Positions 8,234 to 17,485 of a DNA stretch of 62,254 nucleotides are shown in pieces. A program made the position numbers and the translations under genes. The stretch is from CAYQDF01 sp964416175 (GTDB taxonomy: Bacteria; Chloroflexota; Anaerolineae; Anaerolineales; UBA4823). The stretch covers positions 1 to 62,254 of the forward strand of contig CAYQDF010000009.1 in assembly GCA_964416175.1 (NCBI GenBank), read 5' to 3'. Numbering within the stretch: the stretch's first letter is position 1; each line of letters begins with the position of its first letter. Below the pieces are notes generated by a model that was given only the letters and a program-made list of their open reading frames with translations, was not told the origin of the DNA and searched no databases.

Positions 8234-9781
8234 ATGACATCCCCCCTCATTGAATGTGTCCCCAACTTTTCGGAGGCCAGGCGGCCGGAGGTGGTCGCTG
8301 CCATCCAGGAAGCCATCGCCTCAGTGAAGGAGGTGAGTGTCCTCGACCTTCACTCTGACATGGATCATAACCGCAGCGTGATCACATTCGTTGGTCCGCC
8401 GGCAGCTGTCGAAGAAGCTGCATTCCGCGGGATCGCCAGAGCGGCCGAGCTGATCGACCTGGACAAACACACCGGTGAACATCCGCGCATCGGCGCGGCG
8501 GATGTGGTGCCGTTCGTGCCCATCTCTGGGGTAGACCTGGAGGACTGCGTCGAGATCGCCCGCCAGCTGGGCCGGCGGGTGGGAGAGCAACTGGGCATCC
8601 CGGTCTATCTCTACGAAGCGGCCGCCACTCGGCCTGACCGGCAGAACCTGGAAAACCTGCGCCGCGGCCAGTACGAAGGTCTTAAAAACGAGATATCCAC
8701 CAACCCGGACCGCCAGCCGGATTTTGGCCCCGCGCGGCTGGGCCCGGCTGGTGCGACCGTGATCGGCGCGCGGCCTTTCTTGATCGCTTACAATGTGTAT
8801 CTGACCACGAGTGAAGTCGACGTCGCGCGGCGCATCGCGCGGGCGATTCGGAACTCTTCCGGGGGATTGCGCTACGTTAAAGCGCTCGGCCTGGAAGTCG
8901 ATGGGCGGGCGCAGGTCTCCATGAACCTGACCGATTACCGCAGTACACCCATCCCTCGTGTGGTGGAAATGATCCGGCGGGAGGCTGCCCGCTATGGAGT
9001 TGCCATCCACCACAGTGAGCTGGTCGGGCTGATCCCCCAGGAGGCGCTGGTGGACGCTGCGGTCTGGTATCTCCAGCTCGACCAGTTTACAAAAGGACAG
9101 GTCCTGGAGACCCGCCTTGCAGAAGCTGCCGGGGAGGCCAGCGAAAAACAGGAACTGGTTGACCAGAGGTTCCTCGATGCGCTGGCCAGGGCAACCCCCA
9201 CGCCTGGCGGCGGCTCGGCTGCAGCTTACGCCGGAGCGATGGCCGCTGCCCTCCTCGCCATGGTCGCCCGCCTGACGATCGGCAAGAAAAAGTACACTGC
9301 CGTCGAAGACCGGATGCGGGAGATCGAAAAGCGTGCTGAATCCCTGCGCAGGGAACTTTCAGCGGCAGTCGCCGCGGATGCCGCGGCTTTTGATAGTGTA
9401 ATGGCCGCTTACCGCCTGCCAAAAGACACCCCCGAGAGCCAATCCCAGCGGGCAGCTGCCATCCAATCCGCCACCAGGCAAGCGGCGGAAGTCCCTCTGG
9501 ATGTGGCTCAGAAAGCCCTGGAGGTCCTGGAACTGGCAGGAGAAGCGGTCGAGTATGGAAACATCAACGCCATCAGTGATGCAGGATCGGCAGCGGCCCT
9601 GGCAGGCGCCAGCCTGGACGGCGCTGCCCTCAACGTCCGAATTAACGCCGCCGGGCTGGTGGACAGGGATATCTCTGCAAACCTGCTCCGCCGGATTGAA
9701 GCGATCGAAGCGCAGGCAGGCCGTCTTCGGCAAGGTATCCAGGATCACATCACCGCTCGGGGAGGGCGACCCCCGGCATGA
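8234..9781 (+). CDS. glutamate formiminotransferase / formimidoyl-THF cyclodeaminase fusion
   Basis: The 515-residue protein joins two enzymes of folate-linked histidine breakdown. Residues 1 to about 300 are the formiminotransferase (LIECVPNFSEARRPEV, HSDMDHNRSV, GEHPRIGAADVVPF), which moves the formimino group from formiminoglutamate to tetrahydrofolate. Residues from about 325 are the cyclodeaminase (TPTPGGGSAAAYAGAMAAAL), which closes the ring and releases ammonia. The fusion also occurs in animals and some bacteria. The ATG at 8234 starts the conserved N-terminus; upstream codons in frame are not conserved. No obvious Shine-Dalgarno precedes it. The stop overlaps the next gene's ATG by four bases. 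No other hut gene is in the window. Confidence 0.93.
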   Translation: MTSPLIECVPNFSEARRPEVVAAIQEAIASVKEVSVLDLHSDMDHNRSVITFVGPPAAVEEAAFRGIARAAELIDLDKHTGEHPRIGAADVVPFVPISGVDLEDCVEIARQLGRRVGEQLGIPVYLYEAAATRPDRQNLENLRRGQYEGLKNEISTNPDRQPDFGPARLGPAGATVIGARPFLIAYNVYLTTSEVDVARRIARAIRNSSGGLRYVKALGLEVDGRAQVSMNLTDYRSTPIPRVVEMIRREAARYGVAIHHSELVGLIPQEALVDAAVWYLQLDQFTKGQVLETRLAEAAGEASEKQELVDQRFLDALARATPTPGGGSAAAYAGAMAAALLAMVARLTIGKKKYTAVEDRMREIEKRAESLRRELSAAVAADAAAFDSVMAAYRLPKDTPESQSQRAAAIQSATRQAAEVPLDVAQKALEVLELAGEAVEYGNINAISDAGSAAALAGASLDGAALNVRINAAGLVDRDISANLLRRIEAIEAQAGRLRQGIQDHITARGGRPPA

Positions 9782-11493
9782 TCCCCGATCCCAGGCGGAG
9801 GGCGCGCTCGTCGATCTGGAATGATTTTATTTCACTGCCCGCCTGCCTGGTCCTGGCAGGCTGTATATCGGTTCTCAGACCCTCCCTGGATGATCTTGCA
9901 TCCAGTAATCCGACACGCACTCCTTTTCAGCCCCTGCCATCGGTAGAAACGTTCCCCACTCCCTCAAATTCAACAACCGCGGAATCACCGACCCCTCTCC
10001 AGACGCAGCTGGTGAATGAGACAGCCTCCGTGTGGTTCCCGGAATACCTCCCTGAAGGCCTGGTGGACCGCATCACTCTCCCTGCCGGATACCATATTAC
10101 AACTGACCGGGAGGAAGCAGGCATAACCTTGACCGTTGGGGGTGAAAACCAGGTCAGCCGCTGGGTGTACGCGCTGGTTGCTCCTTATCCCACGATCGCC
10201 GACGGCGTCCCCGCTGAGGCTTTCCATCGGTCCTGGCGCGGCGAATCCCGCGGCTCTTTTTCGGGGGCGCCGATCCTCCTTGATGAAAGCACGTTGGGGG
10301 TTTTCTCGGCGCTGTGGGGAGAGCCAGCAGATGGATCCGTCAAGGTCCTGCCCCCTGGCGATCTGATCGATTATGCCTGGGAAAACCAGCCAGCCTGGGC
10401 GCTCGTCCCTTTTGAGGCTCTAGAACCGCGGTGGAAGGTCCTCGAAATCGGCGGGATGTCGCCGCTGCGAACAGACTTCGATCCCCTGACGTACCCGCTG
10501 ACCGTGCCGATCTCAATCCAGGGCTCCAGCCATGAAGAACGGCTTGGAATTCCGGCGACCAACCGCGATCCTTCCCTCCTCACGACGGTCGCCCTGACCG
10601 GCGTTACGGCGCTCGTCCGCGCAACCGCCTTCACGATGCACCGCAACGGGATCACCTATCCTGCCGGAGAAATTGGAGCGATGCTCCGCCGCGCCGATAT
10701 CACCCATATCAGCAACGAGATCCCTTTCACCCCAGACTGCCCGCCGCCGGATCCCTCGCAGACCGGCCTCCGCTTCTGCAGCGATCCTGCATACATCGCA
10801 CTCCTGGATGAAGTTGGGGCGGATCTCATTGAATTGACCGGCGATCACTTCGGCGACTGGGGCCCAGAGGCGATGCGCTACACGCTTGATTTATACAAAG
10901 AGCGTGGCTGGATGTATTACGGCGGCGGTTATGACCTCCACGACGCCCGCCAGCCCCGCTTGATTGAACACAACGGGAATCGCCTGGCATTCATCGGCTG
11001 CAATGGAAAAGGGGGTGGCTACGCCACAGCCAGCGAAGTGCAGCCAGGCGCTGCGGCCTGTGATTTCGATTACATGGAACGACAGATCCGGGACCTGCGC
11101 GAGGAAGGCTACCAGGTCATTGCCACTTTCCAGCACTTCGAATACTATACCTATTCCCCCCAGCCTGCCCAGGCGCGCGACTTCCGAAGACTGGCGAAGG
11201 CCGGTGCTTCCGTTGTCAGCGGCAGCCAGGCGCACCAGCCGCAGGGGATGGAATTCTTTTCCGGCGCATTCATCCATTATGGCCTGGGGAACCTGTTTTT
11301 TGACCAGTATCACTTCTGTACCGACAATGCCTGTGATGATGCTTTCATCGACGTTCATGTATTTTATGACGGCAGATATCTCGGGAATGAGCTGGTGACC
11401 ACAGTTTTTATTGATTACGCAAAACCGCGCCTCATGAACCCTGATGAGAGACAGGTCTTATTGGAGGTAATCTTTGCGGCAAGCGGGTGGTGA
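9778..11493 (+). CDS. CapA-family lipoprotein
   Basis: The 571-residue protein has a signal ending in LVLAGC near residue 28 and a Thr/Pro/Ser linker. A poorly conserved domain covers about 75-230. A C-terminal CapA/PGA_cap metallophosphatase-like domain includes LIELTGDHFGDWG, ATFQHFEYYTYSP, SGSQAHQPQG and HYGLGNLFFDQ. CapA domains take part in poly-gamma-glutamate synthesis and in other envelope functions. With no capB or capC nearby, polyglutamate synthesis is not supported. It is translationally coupled to the cyclodeaminase gene through an ATGA overlap. Confidence 0.82.
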   Translation: MIPDPRRRARSSIWNDFISLPACLVLAGCISVLRPSLDDLASSNPTRTPFQPLPSVETFPTPSNSTTAESPTPLQTQLVNETASVWFPEYLPEGLVDRITLPAGYHITTDREEAGITLTVGGENQVSRWVYALVAPYPTIADGVPAEAFHRSWRGESRGSFSGAPILLDESTLGVFSALWGEPADGSVKVLPPGDLIDYAWENQPAWALVPFEALEPRWKVLEIGGMSPLRTDFDPLTYPLTVPISIQGSSHEERLGIPATNRDPSLLTTVALTGVTALVRATAFTMHRNGITYPAGEIGAMLRRADITHISNEIPFTPDCPPPDPSQTGLRFCSDPAYIALLDEVGADLIELTGDHFGDWGPEAMRYTLDLYKERGWMYYGGGYDLHDARQPRLIEHNGNRLAFIGCNGKGGGYATASEVQPGAAACDFDYMERQIRDLREEGYQVIATFQHFEYYTYSPQPAQARDFRRLAKAGASVVSGSQAHQPQGMEFFSGAFIHYGLGNLFFDQYHFCTDNACDDAFIDVHVFYDGRYLGNELVTTVFIDYAKPRLMNPDERQVLLEVIFAASGW

Positions 11494-11587
11494 TCTGTAT
11501 GCAGAGGACGTATTATGAAAGACCTACGACGATGCTGGCGGTAATTGGTCCGCTGGCATCCAGCTTATTTTTCGGGAGGAGGTAACT

Positions 11588-12142
11588 GTGGGATTGAAAC
11601 CAGATCACTGGATTCGTAGGATGGCAAACGAGAAGAACATGATCGTACCCTTTGCAGATAACCAGATTAGAGACGGGGTGATCTCGTTCGGCGTCTCGTC
11701 TTACGGCTACGACATCCGCGTAGCAGATGAGTTTAAGATCTTCACCAATGTCTTTTCGGCGGTTGTTGACCCCAAGCATTTTGATCCAAAATCTATGGTC
11801 GACTTCAAGGGAGAGGTCTGCGTCATCCCGCCAAACTCCTTCGCCCTGGCGCGCACGGTGGAATACTTCCGCATCCCGCGTAACGTGCTGACCGTGTGCG
11901 TCGGCAAGTCGACCTATGCCCGCTGCGGGATCATCGTCAACGTGACGCCTTTCGAACCAGAATGGGAGGGATTCGTCACGCTCGAGATCTCCAATACCAC
12001 GCCACTCCCGGCAAAGATCTATGCCAACGAAGGCATCGCCCAGGTGCTCTTCTTTGAGGCCGACGAGATGTGCGAAGTGAGCTACGCGGACAAGAAGGGC
12101 AAATACCAGAAGCAGCAGTCGATCGTGCTGCCAAAACTCTGA
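11588..12142 (+). CDS. dcd: dCTP deaminase
   Basis: The 184-residue enzyme deaminates dCTP to dUTP in the dTMP precursor route. Recognisable blocks are SSYGYDIRVADEF, VGKSTYARCGI, NVTPFEPEWEG with the catalytic Glu, and a C-terminus ending KYQKQQSIVLPKL, which is the nucleotide-closing tail. The start is a GTG at 11588 with an excellent GGAGGAGG five bases upstream. Length is typical. Next comes an aminotransferase after a short gap. Confidence 0.95.
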   Translation: MGLKPDHWIRRMANEKNMIVPFADNQIRDGVISFGVSSYGYDIRVADEFKIFTNVFSAVVDPKHFDPKSMVDFKGEVCVIPPNSFALARTVEYFRIPRNVLTVCVGKSTYARCGIIVNVTPFEPEWEGFVTLEISNTTPLPAKIYANEGIAQVLFFEADEMCEVSYADKKGKYQKQQSIVLPKL

Positions 12143-12157
12143 TCCGGATTGCGTCCT

Positions 12158-13327
12158 ATGGAGTTCGCCGATCGAGTCAGCAGGCTGGAACCTGAAGGCG
12201 CCTACGCTGTCCTGGCGCAGGCTCAGGCTTTAGAACGGGCGGGGAGGGATATCGTCCACCTGGAAATTGGTCAGCCTGATTTTCCCACACCCACCCATAT
12301 CTGTGCAGCCGGGGCGCAGGCCATCCTTGACGGTCACACGCGTTACAACCCTCCCGCCGGTCTTAAATCCTTGAGGGAAGCAATCGCTGCCCAGGCCGGC
12401 GTCCAGAGAGGTCTGCACTTCGAACCTGATCAGGTCGTGGTCGGCCCAGGAGCGAAGCCGGGGCTGTTTTTTTCGACCCTGGCTGTGGTGAATCCGGGCG
12501 ACGAGGTGATCTACCCTGATCCCGGCTTTCCGACCTATCCGGCGATGATCGCCGTGGCTGGGGGTATCCCGAAATCTGTCCCGATCCTGGAGGCAAACCG
12601 GTTTTCCCTGGACCTGGAGGCTTTCGAATCCGTGATCACCGAGCGGACCCGCCTGATCATCCTCAATTCACCCGGCAACCCGACCGGGGGCGTCATCCCT
12701 CGTTCAGATCTGGAACGAATCGCCCGGATCGCCCGGGAAAGAGAGCTGTGGGTGATTTCAGACGAGATATACGCCAGGCTGGTCTACGATGACGTGCCAG
12801 TCGCCACAATCGCGGGCCTGCCCGGTATGGCGGAACGCACCATCATCGTCGATGGGTTTTCCAAGACGCACGCAATGACCGGGTGGCGGCTGGGCTTTGC
12901 TATTCTTCCCCTGAGCCTGGTGAAACGCGTGGAATTGCTGCTCACCCACTCCATCGGGTGTACTGCCACTTTTACCCAGCTCGCCGGGATAGCCGCCATT
13001 CGAGGAGATCAGGGACACATCGCCGCGATGATCTCAGCATATCGCGAGCGGCGCGATCGCCTGGTACGAGGCCTCAACGCCATCCCCGGCGTCCACTGTG
13101 AGCTGCCGCAGGGAGCGTTCTACGCCTTCCCGAATGTGAAGGCCTTGGGGATCCCTTCCCGGGAGCTCGCCCACCGTCTCCTGGAAGAAGCTGGCGTGGC
13201 AGTCCTGCCGGGTGACGATTTCGGTCGAAACGGGGAAGGGTATCTCCGGCTGAGCTATGCCACCTCGATCCAGGAGATCGATCGCGCCCTGGACCGCATG
13301 GCGGCTTTCTTTTCACAGGTCGCGTGA
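12158..13327 (+). CDS. PLP-dependent class I aminotransferase
   Basis: The 389-residue fold-type I enzyme has the N-terminal substrate loop (HLEIGQPDFPTP), NSPGNPTGG and SDEIYARLVYD. The Schiff-base Lys lies in DGFSKTHAMTGWRLGF, and RLSYATS near the end supplies the carboxylate-binding Arg. The family includes aspartate, aromatic and alanine aminotransferases; the sequence alone does not fix the substrate. The ATG at 12158 is preferred over a TTG nine bases earlier. It is convergent with the ComEA-like gene, whose stop lies 22 bases away. Confidence 0.92.
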   Translation: MEFADRVSRLEPEGAYAVLAQAQALERAGRDIVHLEIGQPDFPTPTHICAAGAQAILDGHTRYNPPAGLKSLREAIAAQAGVQRGLHFEPDQVVVGPGAKPGLFFSTLAVVNPGDEVIYPDPGFPTYPAMIAVAGGIPKSVPILEANRFSLDLEAFESVITERTRLIILNSPGNPTGGVIPRSDLERIARIARERELWVISDEIYARLVYDDVPVATIAGLPGMAERTIIVDGFSKTHAMTGWRLGFAILPLSLVKRVELLLTHSIGCTATFTQLAGIAAIRGDQGHIAAMISAYRERRDRLVRGLNAIPGVHCELPQGAFYAFPNVKALGIPSRELAHRLLEEAGVAVLPGDDFGRNGEGYLRLSYATSIQEIDRALDRMAAFFSQVA

Positions 13328-13348
13328 GACCTGAACCAGGACGAAACA

Positions 13349-13924
13349 CTAATCCGACGGGTTTCTCCAAACTGTAATCAGGTCTTTGATCTGTTCGTAC
13401 ACGCCCGGACCGATCCCGGGCACATCCTGGATCGCAGCGGCATCCTTGAATGGTCCGTGGACCCGGCGGTACTCCAGGATCGCCTCAGCCAGGACCGGCC
13501 CGATCCCCGGCAGGCTTTCCAGCTCGATCTGGCTCGCCGAATTGATGTTCACCAGACCAGCAGGACTTGATTTGTCCGGCAGAGTACCTGAAGCTGCGGG
13601 GTTTGCTGGATCCTCTGTCTGTTTTGGCACCCAGATTTGCTCGCCATCGTGGAGAGCAGCGGCCAGATTGAGCATTTCCAGATCAGCGTCGGCGCTGACG
13701 CCGCCAGCAGCCTGTAGAGCAGCCTCCACCCGCGCGCCTGCCGGCAGGGAATAGACTCCTGGCTTGCTGACCGCTCCGGTAACGTGCACCACAATCGGCT
13801 GCGGTGTCGGTGGCGGGAGCAGCCGCACCGCCTCTCCCGGCGGACGATTGACGAGGACCAACAACACGCCAGCGGCAAGAATCCCGCTGACCACGCCCAG
13901 GAGGATTCCCCACCAGGATTTCAT
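13349..13924 (-). CDS. ComEA-like helix-hairpin-helix DNA-binding protein
   Basis: The 191-residue protein has one N-terminal membrane helix, an SLBB-like domain (VVHVTGAVSKPGVYSLPAG) and a C-terminal pair of helix-hairpin-helix motifs (INSASQIELESLPGIGPVLA, VPGIGP). This is the architecture of ComEA, the surface DNA receptor of natural transformation. No comEC or other competence gene is next to it, so uptake is plausible but not shown. It lies 23 bases downstream of the S1 gene on the same strand. Confidence 0.88.
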   Translation of the reverse strand: MKSWWGILLGVVSGILAAGVLLVLVNRPPGEAVRLLPPPTPQPIVVHVTGAVSKPGVYSLPAGARVEAALQAAGGVSADADLEMLNLAAALHDGEQIWVPKQTEDPANPAASGTLPDKSSPAGLVNINSASQIELESLPGIGPVLAEAILEYRRVHGPFKDAAAIQDVPGIGPGVYEQIKDLITVWRNPSD

Positions 13925-13947
13925 AGCTGGTATGGCCGGATTTCTTC

Positions 13948-14895
13948 CTAGACCCGCATACTCAAGCCCAGGCGCTGACGGCTGGCATCCACGTGCAGCA
14001 CCTTAACCAGGATTCGCTGGCCTTCGTGGACCACGTCGCAAGGTCGGGAAGCGGAGCTGTCCAGCATCATTTCGGACATGTGGATCAGCCCGTCCAGGCC
14101 TTCTTCCAGGCGAGCGAAAGCGCCGAAAGGCGTCACACTGGTGACGACTGCCCCCACGACCTGTCCCGGCTGGTACCGCGCCTCTGCTGTCTCCCACGGA
14201 TTGGGTTTAAGGCGCTTTAAGCTCAACGCCACGCGCAGGCGCTCGCGATCCACGCTGATCACGTAGACTTCTAATCGATCACCGACCTCGACGGCATCGC
14301 TGGGGTGGTGGACTCTTCCCCAGGAAATCTCCGAGACGTGAATCAGACCTTCCAGGCCTCCCAGGTCGACGAAGACCCCGAAGTCGGTGACGTTGGTGAC
14401 CACGCCGCAGATCCGGTCCCCAGCGTCGAGAGAATCCAGAAGCTCGGTGCGCCTCCCGGGTTCTGACAGGGCCGCCCGCTCTGAGAAAACCACCCGCCCG
14501 CGTGCTGGGTCGCATTCGATCACCTTCAGCGTCAGGCATCCCCCAACGTATTTGCTCAACTGGTGGTCTCGCTCTTCATCGGTCTGCTCGCCGGACATGC
14601 CCACCAGGTGGGAGATCGGTACGAAGCCATGCAGATTCGATCCCTCCACCAGGAGTCCACCCCGGTTGAAGTCAACCACCTGAAGGCTGACTGTCTCGTC
14701 GTGCTCATAGATCTGGCGCGCCAGATCCCAGTTTACAGACAGCTGGCGTGCACTTTTCTTCGGACTGGCTTTCTGCCCTTTCCCCGCTGAGGGTGCCCGT
14801 GAGTCTTCATCCTCGGCCAGAACTGATGCCCACCAGGATTCGTCAATCGGTGGTGGGCCCCCTTGAATTTCATCAGAGATTGTGTGTTTCACCAT
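13948..14895 (-). CDS. S1 RNA-binding domain protein
   Basis: The 315-residue protein contains three S1-type OB folds at about 60-135, 152-222 and 238-313. The last two are canonical (GVVTNVTDFGVFVDLGGLEG, LIHVSEISW; AVVTSVTPFGAFARLEEGLD, LIHMSEMML). The first is diverged. The N-terminal 55 residues are charged and probably disordered. It resembles a shortened ribosomal protein S1 of the kind found outside Proteobacteria, binding mRNA during initiation, or an S1-like RNA chaperone. The gene symbol is withheld because the domain number differs from classical RpsA. Confidence 0.88.
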   Translation of the reverse strand: MVKHTISDEIQGGPPPIDESWWASVLAEDEDSRAPSAGKGQKASPKKSARQLSVNWDLARQIYEHDETVSLQVVDFNRGGLLVEGSNLHGFVPISHLVGMSGEQTDEERDHQLSKYVGGCLTLKVIECDPARGRVVFSERAALSEPGRRTELLDSLDAGDRICGVVTNVTDFGVFVDLGGLEGLIHVSEISWGRVHHPSDAVEVGDRLEVYVISVDRERLRVALSLKRLKPNPWETAEARYQPGQVVGAVVTSVTPFGAFARLEEGLDGLIHMSEMMLDSSASRPCDVVHEGQRILVKVLHVDASRQRLGLSMRV

Positions 14896-14922
14896 TAATC
14901 CTTACCTCTTTGCTGGAACTTG

Positions 14923-16890
14923 TTAACCAGTGGCCCTCGATGATTCACGTTCTTTGTGAATTACTTTGCTTTTACTCCATACCTCCTTCCTTGCTTCAGC
15001 TTCCATGGTAACGATCGCCCTCGCAACAGCTTCGATCGCCACGCGTTGCTTTCGGTACAGGTCTGCCTCTGACATGGCCAACCGCAGCGCGATCTCCCTG
15101 ACTTTGCGGCCTTCCATGAATTTCAAATCCAAAATATTGTAAAGAATCCATTCCCCCGTGAAGCGCCGTTCCCCTTCGGGACGCACCCGCTCAATCGCTT
15201 GCTGGAGGATCGACCGCAGCGCATTCGTGGGATTCCCGCCATTCTCTTCCAGCGCGCGCTTGACGACCTCCAGCCGCAGCAACGGACTCTGGGAGAGCTT
15301 GGGGCCGCCCCAATAATGGCTCAAGGCATCCTTGACCCACCTGGACATATCTCGGTCATCCAGAGGCGCATCAGCTGACGTCAAGACATCCGTACCATCG
15401 TACCTGGCGGCTGCACGCAGCCTCTGGAACTGTTCGACCTGAGGCGTCAGCGCTTCCACCGAGGCGAAGACTTGCTGCTGCATTTTTACATCCTCCAGGG
15501 CGAGCGCTGCCCGGCGCGCCAGGATGCGGGTGGCTGCCAGCTGATCGCTGTCCAGATCGTGTTCCACCTTCTGCTCCACCCCCAGGAAACCGCTCAACTG
15601 TTCCATCAGGTTTTCCTCGTTGACCTCTCGTTCGTTGGAGAACAGAGGGATGAGCCAGTAATTTTTCCAGGTTAACAGTGGGTACTCGCCAGCCCGACGG
15701 ACACCCACCCCGCCATTTTTTGAAACCGTCTGGATCAATTCCAGCTGATTGTTTTCGTCTGCGAAGGGATCCTTGTTTCCAAGGGTGAGCAGCATTTCCG
15801 CCCCGTTGGACCCCAGAACCACGATAAAGGCGTTCGTGACCTGCAGGCGGTCGCACAAGGCAGCCAGGATCGACTCCAGGAAATNNNNNNNNNNCTCGAG
15901 AGATTGAATCAACAGCAGCTTCCCTGGATCGCCCCCGTGAAACAGCCACCGCTCCCAAAGGGGTGCCAGCAGGGTGATCAGGTGCTCGATAATCAGCAGG
16001 CTGGCAATCATTACGATCGGAATCGCAGCCGGGTACAGATTGCCAAGAGATTCATTGACCCAGCGGACGCCAGTAGTCATAGCCAGGACGCAGAAAGCGG
16101 TGACCGGGCCGCGCATCAACCATTTGAACAGGCGTCGTTTGACTACCCGGTCCGGCCAGGCAACACCGAAGAAGGCGACCGCGTACGCCATCACGACCAG
16201 CAGGAATGAAACCAGCAGGTTGCTGAGGTTGGCTGCCAGCCAGAAGAAAAGCGGATGGTTCGCTGCAAAACCTGAACCAAAGAGCAGGAAGGGGTACGTG
16301 CCCAAAACGGGTGCCAGGCTTCCCAGCAGCAGATATCGCATCCGCCTGCGGCTGGTCCGGGTCACCGTGCGCCGGTACGCCCGCCAGACGTTGACGATTG
16401 CAAATGCGATCATCGCCAGGTAATACGCCGTGAAGATCCACGCCAGCCAGTTGCGCTCCAGGTGCGGCGCCGGACCGGTATCCAGGATGAGCGGTCCAAC
16501 CAGCCAGGGAGTGAACAAGGTCAGCGCAAAACCGGCTGATACCAGATATCCGGCACGCACCAATCGGCGGCGGCGCCCCCGCGACGGCCTTCCGGTTGTC
16601 TCGAGGAGCGCGTCCGAAAAGTGAAGGTAGGCTGGCGGCAAGAACAGGATCCCAACCCACTGCACCCTCATCCAGAACTCAATCCCGCTCCTCGAAGTGA
16701 GCTGCCCTGAGATGGCATCCCCCACCGAGACCACCACGACGCACATCAGAATGAATGCGAACGATCGCGCCACCCGGTCGCGCAAATTAAAACTCATCGC
16801 ATATACCAGCAGGGAAAAACCAATGATAGCAATCCCTGCTGTAAGGAGCTCGTTGCTTACCTTCAACCCATTAATGATCGTTCCAACCAT
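14923..16890 (-). CDS. 7TM sensor with GAF-like domain and C-terminal HTH-like region, no kinase
   Basis: About 655 residues. Residues 1 to about 330 hold 9-10 hydrophobic helices resembling the N-terminal 7TM region of histidine kinases. A GAF-like domain follows (FLESILAALCDRLQVTNAFIV). The C-terminal 150 residues contain NPTNALRSILQQAIERV and a sigma-4-like helix pair (REIALRLAMSEADLYRKQRV). I see no H, N, G1 or G2 boxes, so it should not phosphorylate a partner. The gap of ten Ns lies between the membrane and GAF parts. The frame stays open on both sides, but the true length there is unknown. The ATG at 16890 is used; a TTG at 16896 is also possible. A membrane-bound one-component regulator is my inference. 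Confidence 0.7.
   Translation of the reverse strand: MVGTIINGLKVSNELLTAGIAIIGFSLLVYAMSFNLRDRVARSFAFILMCVVVVSVGDAISGQLTSRSGIEFWMRVQWVGILFLPPAYLHFSDALLETTGRPSRGRRRRLVRAGYLVSAGFALTLFTPWLVGPLILDTGPAPHLERNWLAWIFTAYYLAMIAFAIVNVWRAYRRTVTRTSRRRMRYLLLGSLAPVLGTYPFLLFGSGFAANHPLFFWLAANLSNLLVSFLLVVMAYAVAFFGVAWPDRVVKRRLFKWLMRGPVTAFCVLAMTTGVRWVNESLGNLYPAAIPIVMIASLLIIEHLITLLAPLWERWLFHGGDPGKLLLIQSLEXXXXFLESILAALCDRLQVTNAFIVVLGSNGAEMLLTLGNKDPFADENNQLELIQTVSKNGGVGVRRAGEYPLLTWKNYWLIPLFSNEREVNEENLMEQLSGFLGVEQKVEHDLDSDQLAATRILARRAALALEDVKMQQQVFASVEALTPQVEQFQRLRAAARYDGTDVLTSADAPLDDRDMSRWVKDALSHYWGGPKLSQSPLLRLEVVKRALEENGGNPTNALRSILQQAIERVRPEGERRFTGEWILYNILDLKFMEGRKVREIALRLAMSEADLYRKQRVAIEAVARAIVTMEAEARKEVWSKSKVIHKERESSRATG
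15885..15894. other. assembly gap (10 N)
   Basis: Ten ambiguous bases interrupt the 7TM sensor gene. Ten is a common scaffold placeholder length, so the real gap may differ. Keeping the reading frame across the gap is compatible with, but does not prove, the stated size. Confidence 0.98.
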
Positions 16891-16913
16891 GCTCAATCAG
16901 CGCTTTCCACCCT

Positions 16914-17456
16914 CTATATTATCCACTTTGTGAATAAAATTGCAATATCCCGATTGGGGTAATAATGGTCGATGTACCCACAGAAATCGAACCCCAATTT
17001 CTGGGCCAGGCAGATCGCCGGGTGGTTCTTCGGCTGCATCTCCAGGACCAGGCGGTGGTTCCCCGGATGCGCTGCGGCCCATTCAAGTGCAGCCAGTACC
17101 AGGGCCGTGCCTATCCCCTGTCCTCTCACGCGAGGAGCGACAACGAGGTCTGTCATCCAGACAGTGAAGGGGACACTGTCGCGCAAAAGGCTGGCATACC
17201 CGACGGGCTCGCCCTGGAGCACGGCCACCAGGTTCCCCGAGCGGTGCTTCCAATGCTCGGCCAGCGCCTGCGGAGGTCGCGGGTAGTCCACCCGCACCTT
17301 GCGCGGCAGGCGCACTTCGTGAAATACAGCTCCCATCTGGCCGGACTCGAACTGGGGAGTCATTTGCCAGACATATTCGCTGGTATAGCTGTGGTCGATC
17401 CCGGTCAGGCGGGGGATGTCTGATTCGACTGCTGGACGGATTTCGATTTCAGGCAT
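16914..17456 (-). CDS. GNAT-family N-acetyltransferase
   Basis: The 180-residue protein has the GNAT fold. The acetyl-CoA pyrophosphate loop is RVRGQGIGTALV at about residue 112, after a conserved strand (WMTDLVVAP). The C-terminal AICLAQKLGFDFCGYIDHYY completes motif B. The acceptor amine cannot be told from sequence. It sits alone between the membrane protein gene and the 7TM sensor gene on the same strand. Confidence 0.88.
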   Translation of the reverse strand: MPEIEIRPAVESDIPRLTGIDHSYTSEYVWQMTPQFESGQMGAVFHEVRLPRKVRVDYPRPPQALAEHWKHRSGNLVAVLQGEPVGYASLLRDSVPFTVWMTDLVVAPRVRGQGIGTALVLAALEWAAAHPGNHRLVLEMQPKNHPAICLAQKLGFDFCGYIDHYYPNRDIAILFTKWII

Positions 17457-17485
17457 GGCTGGTCTGTTCCCTAGATGCTCTGCCG

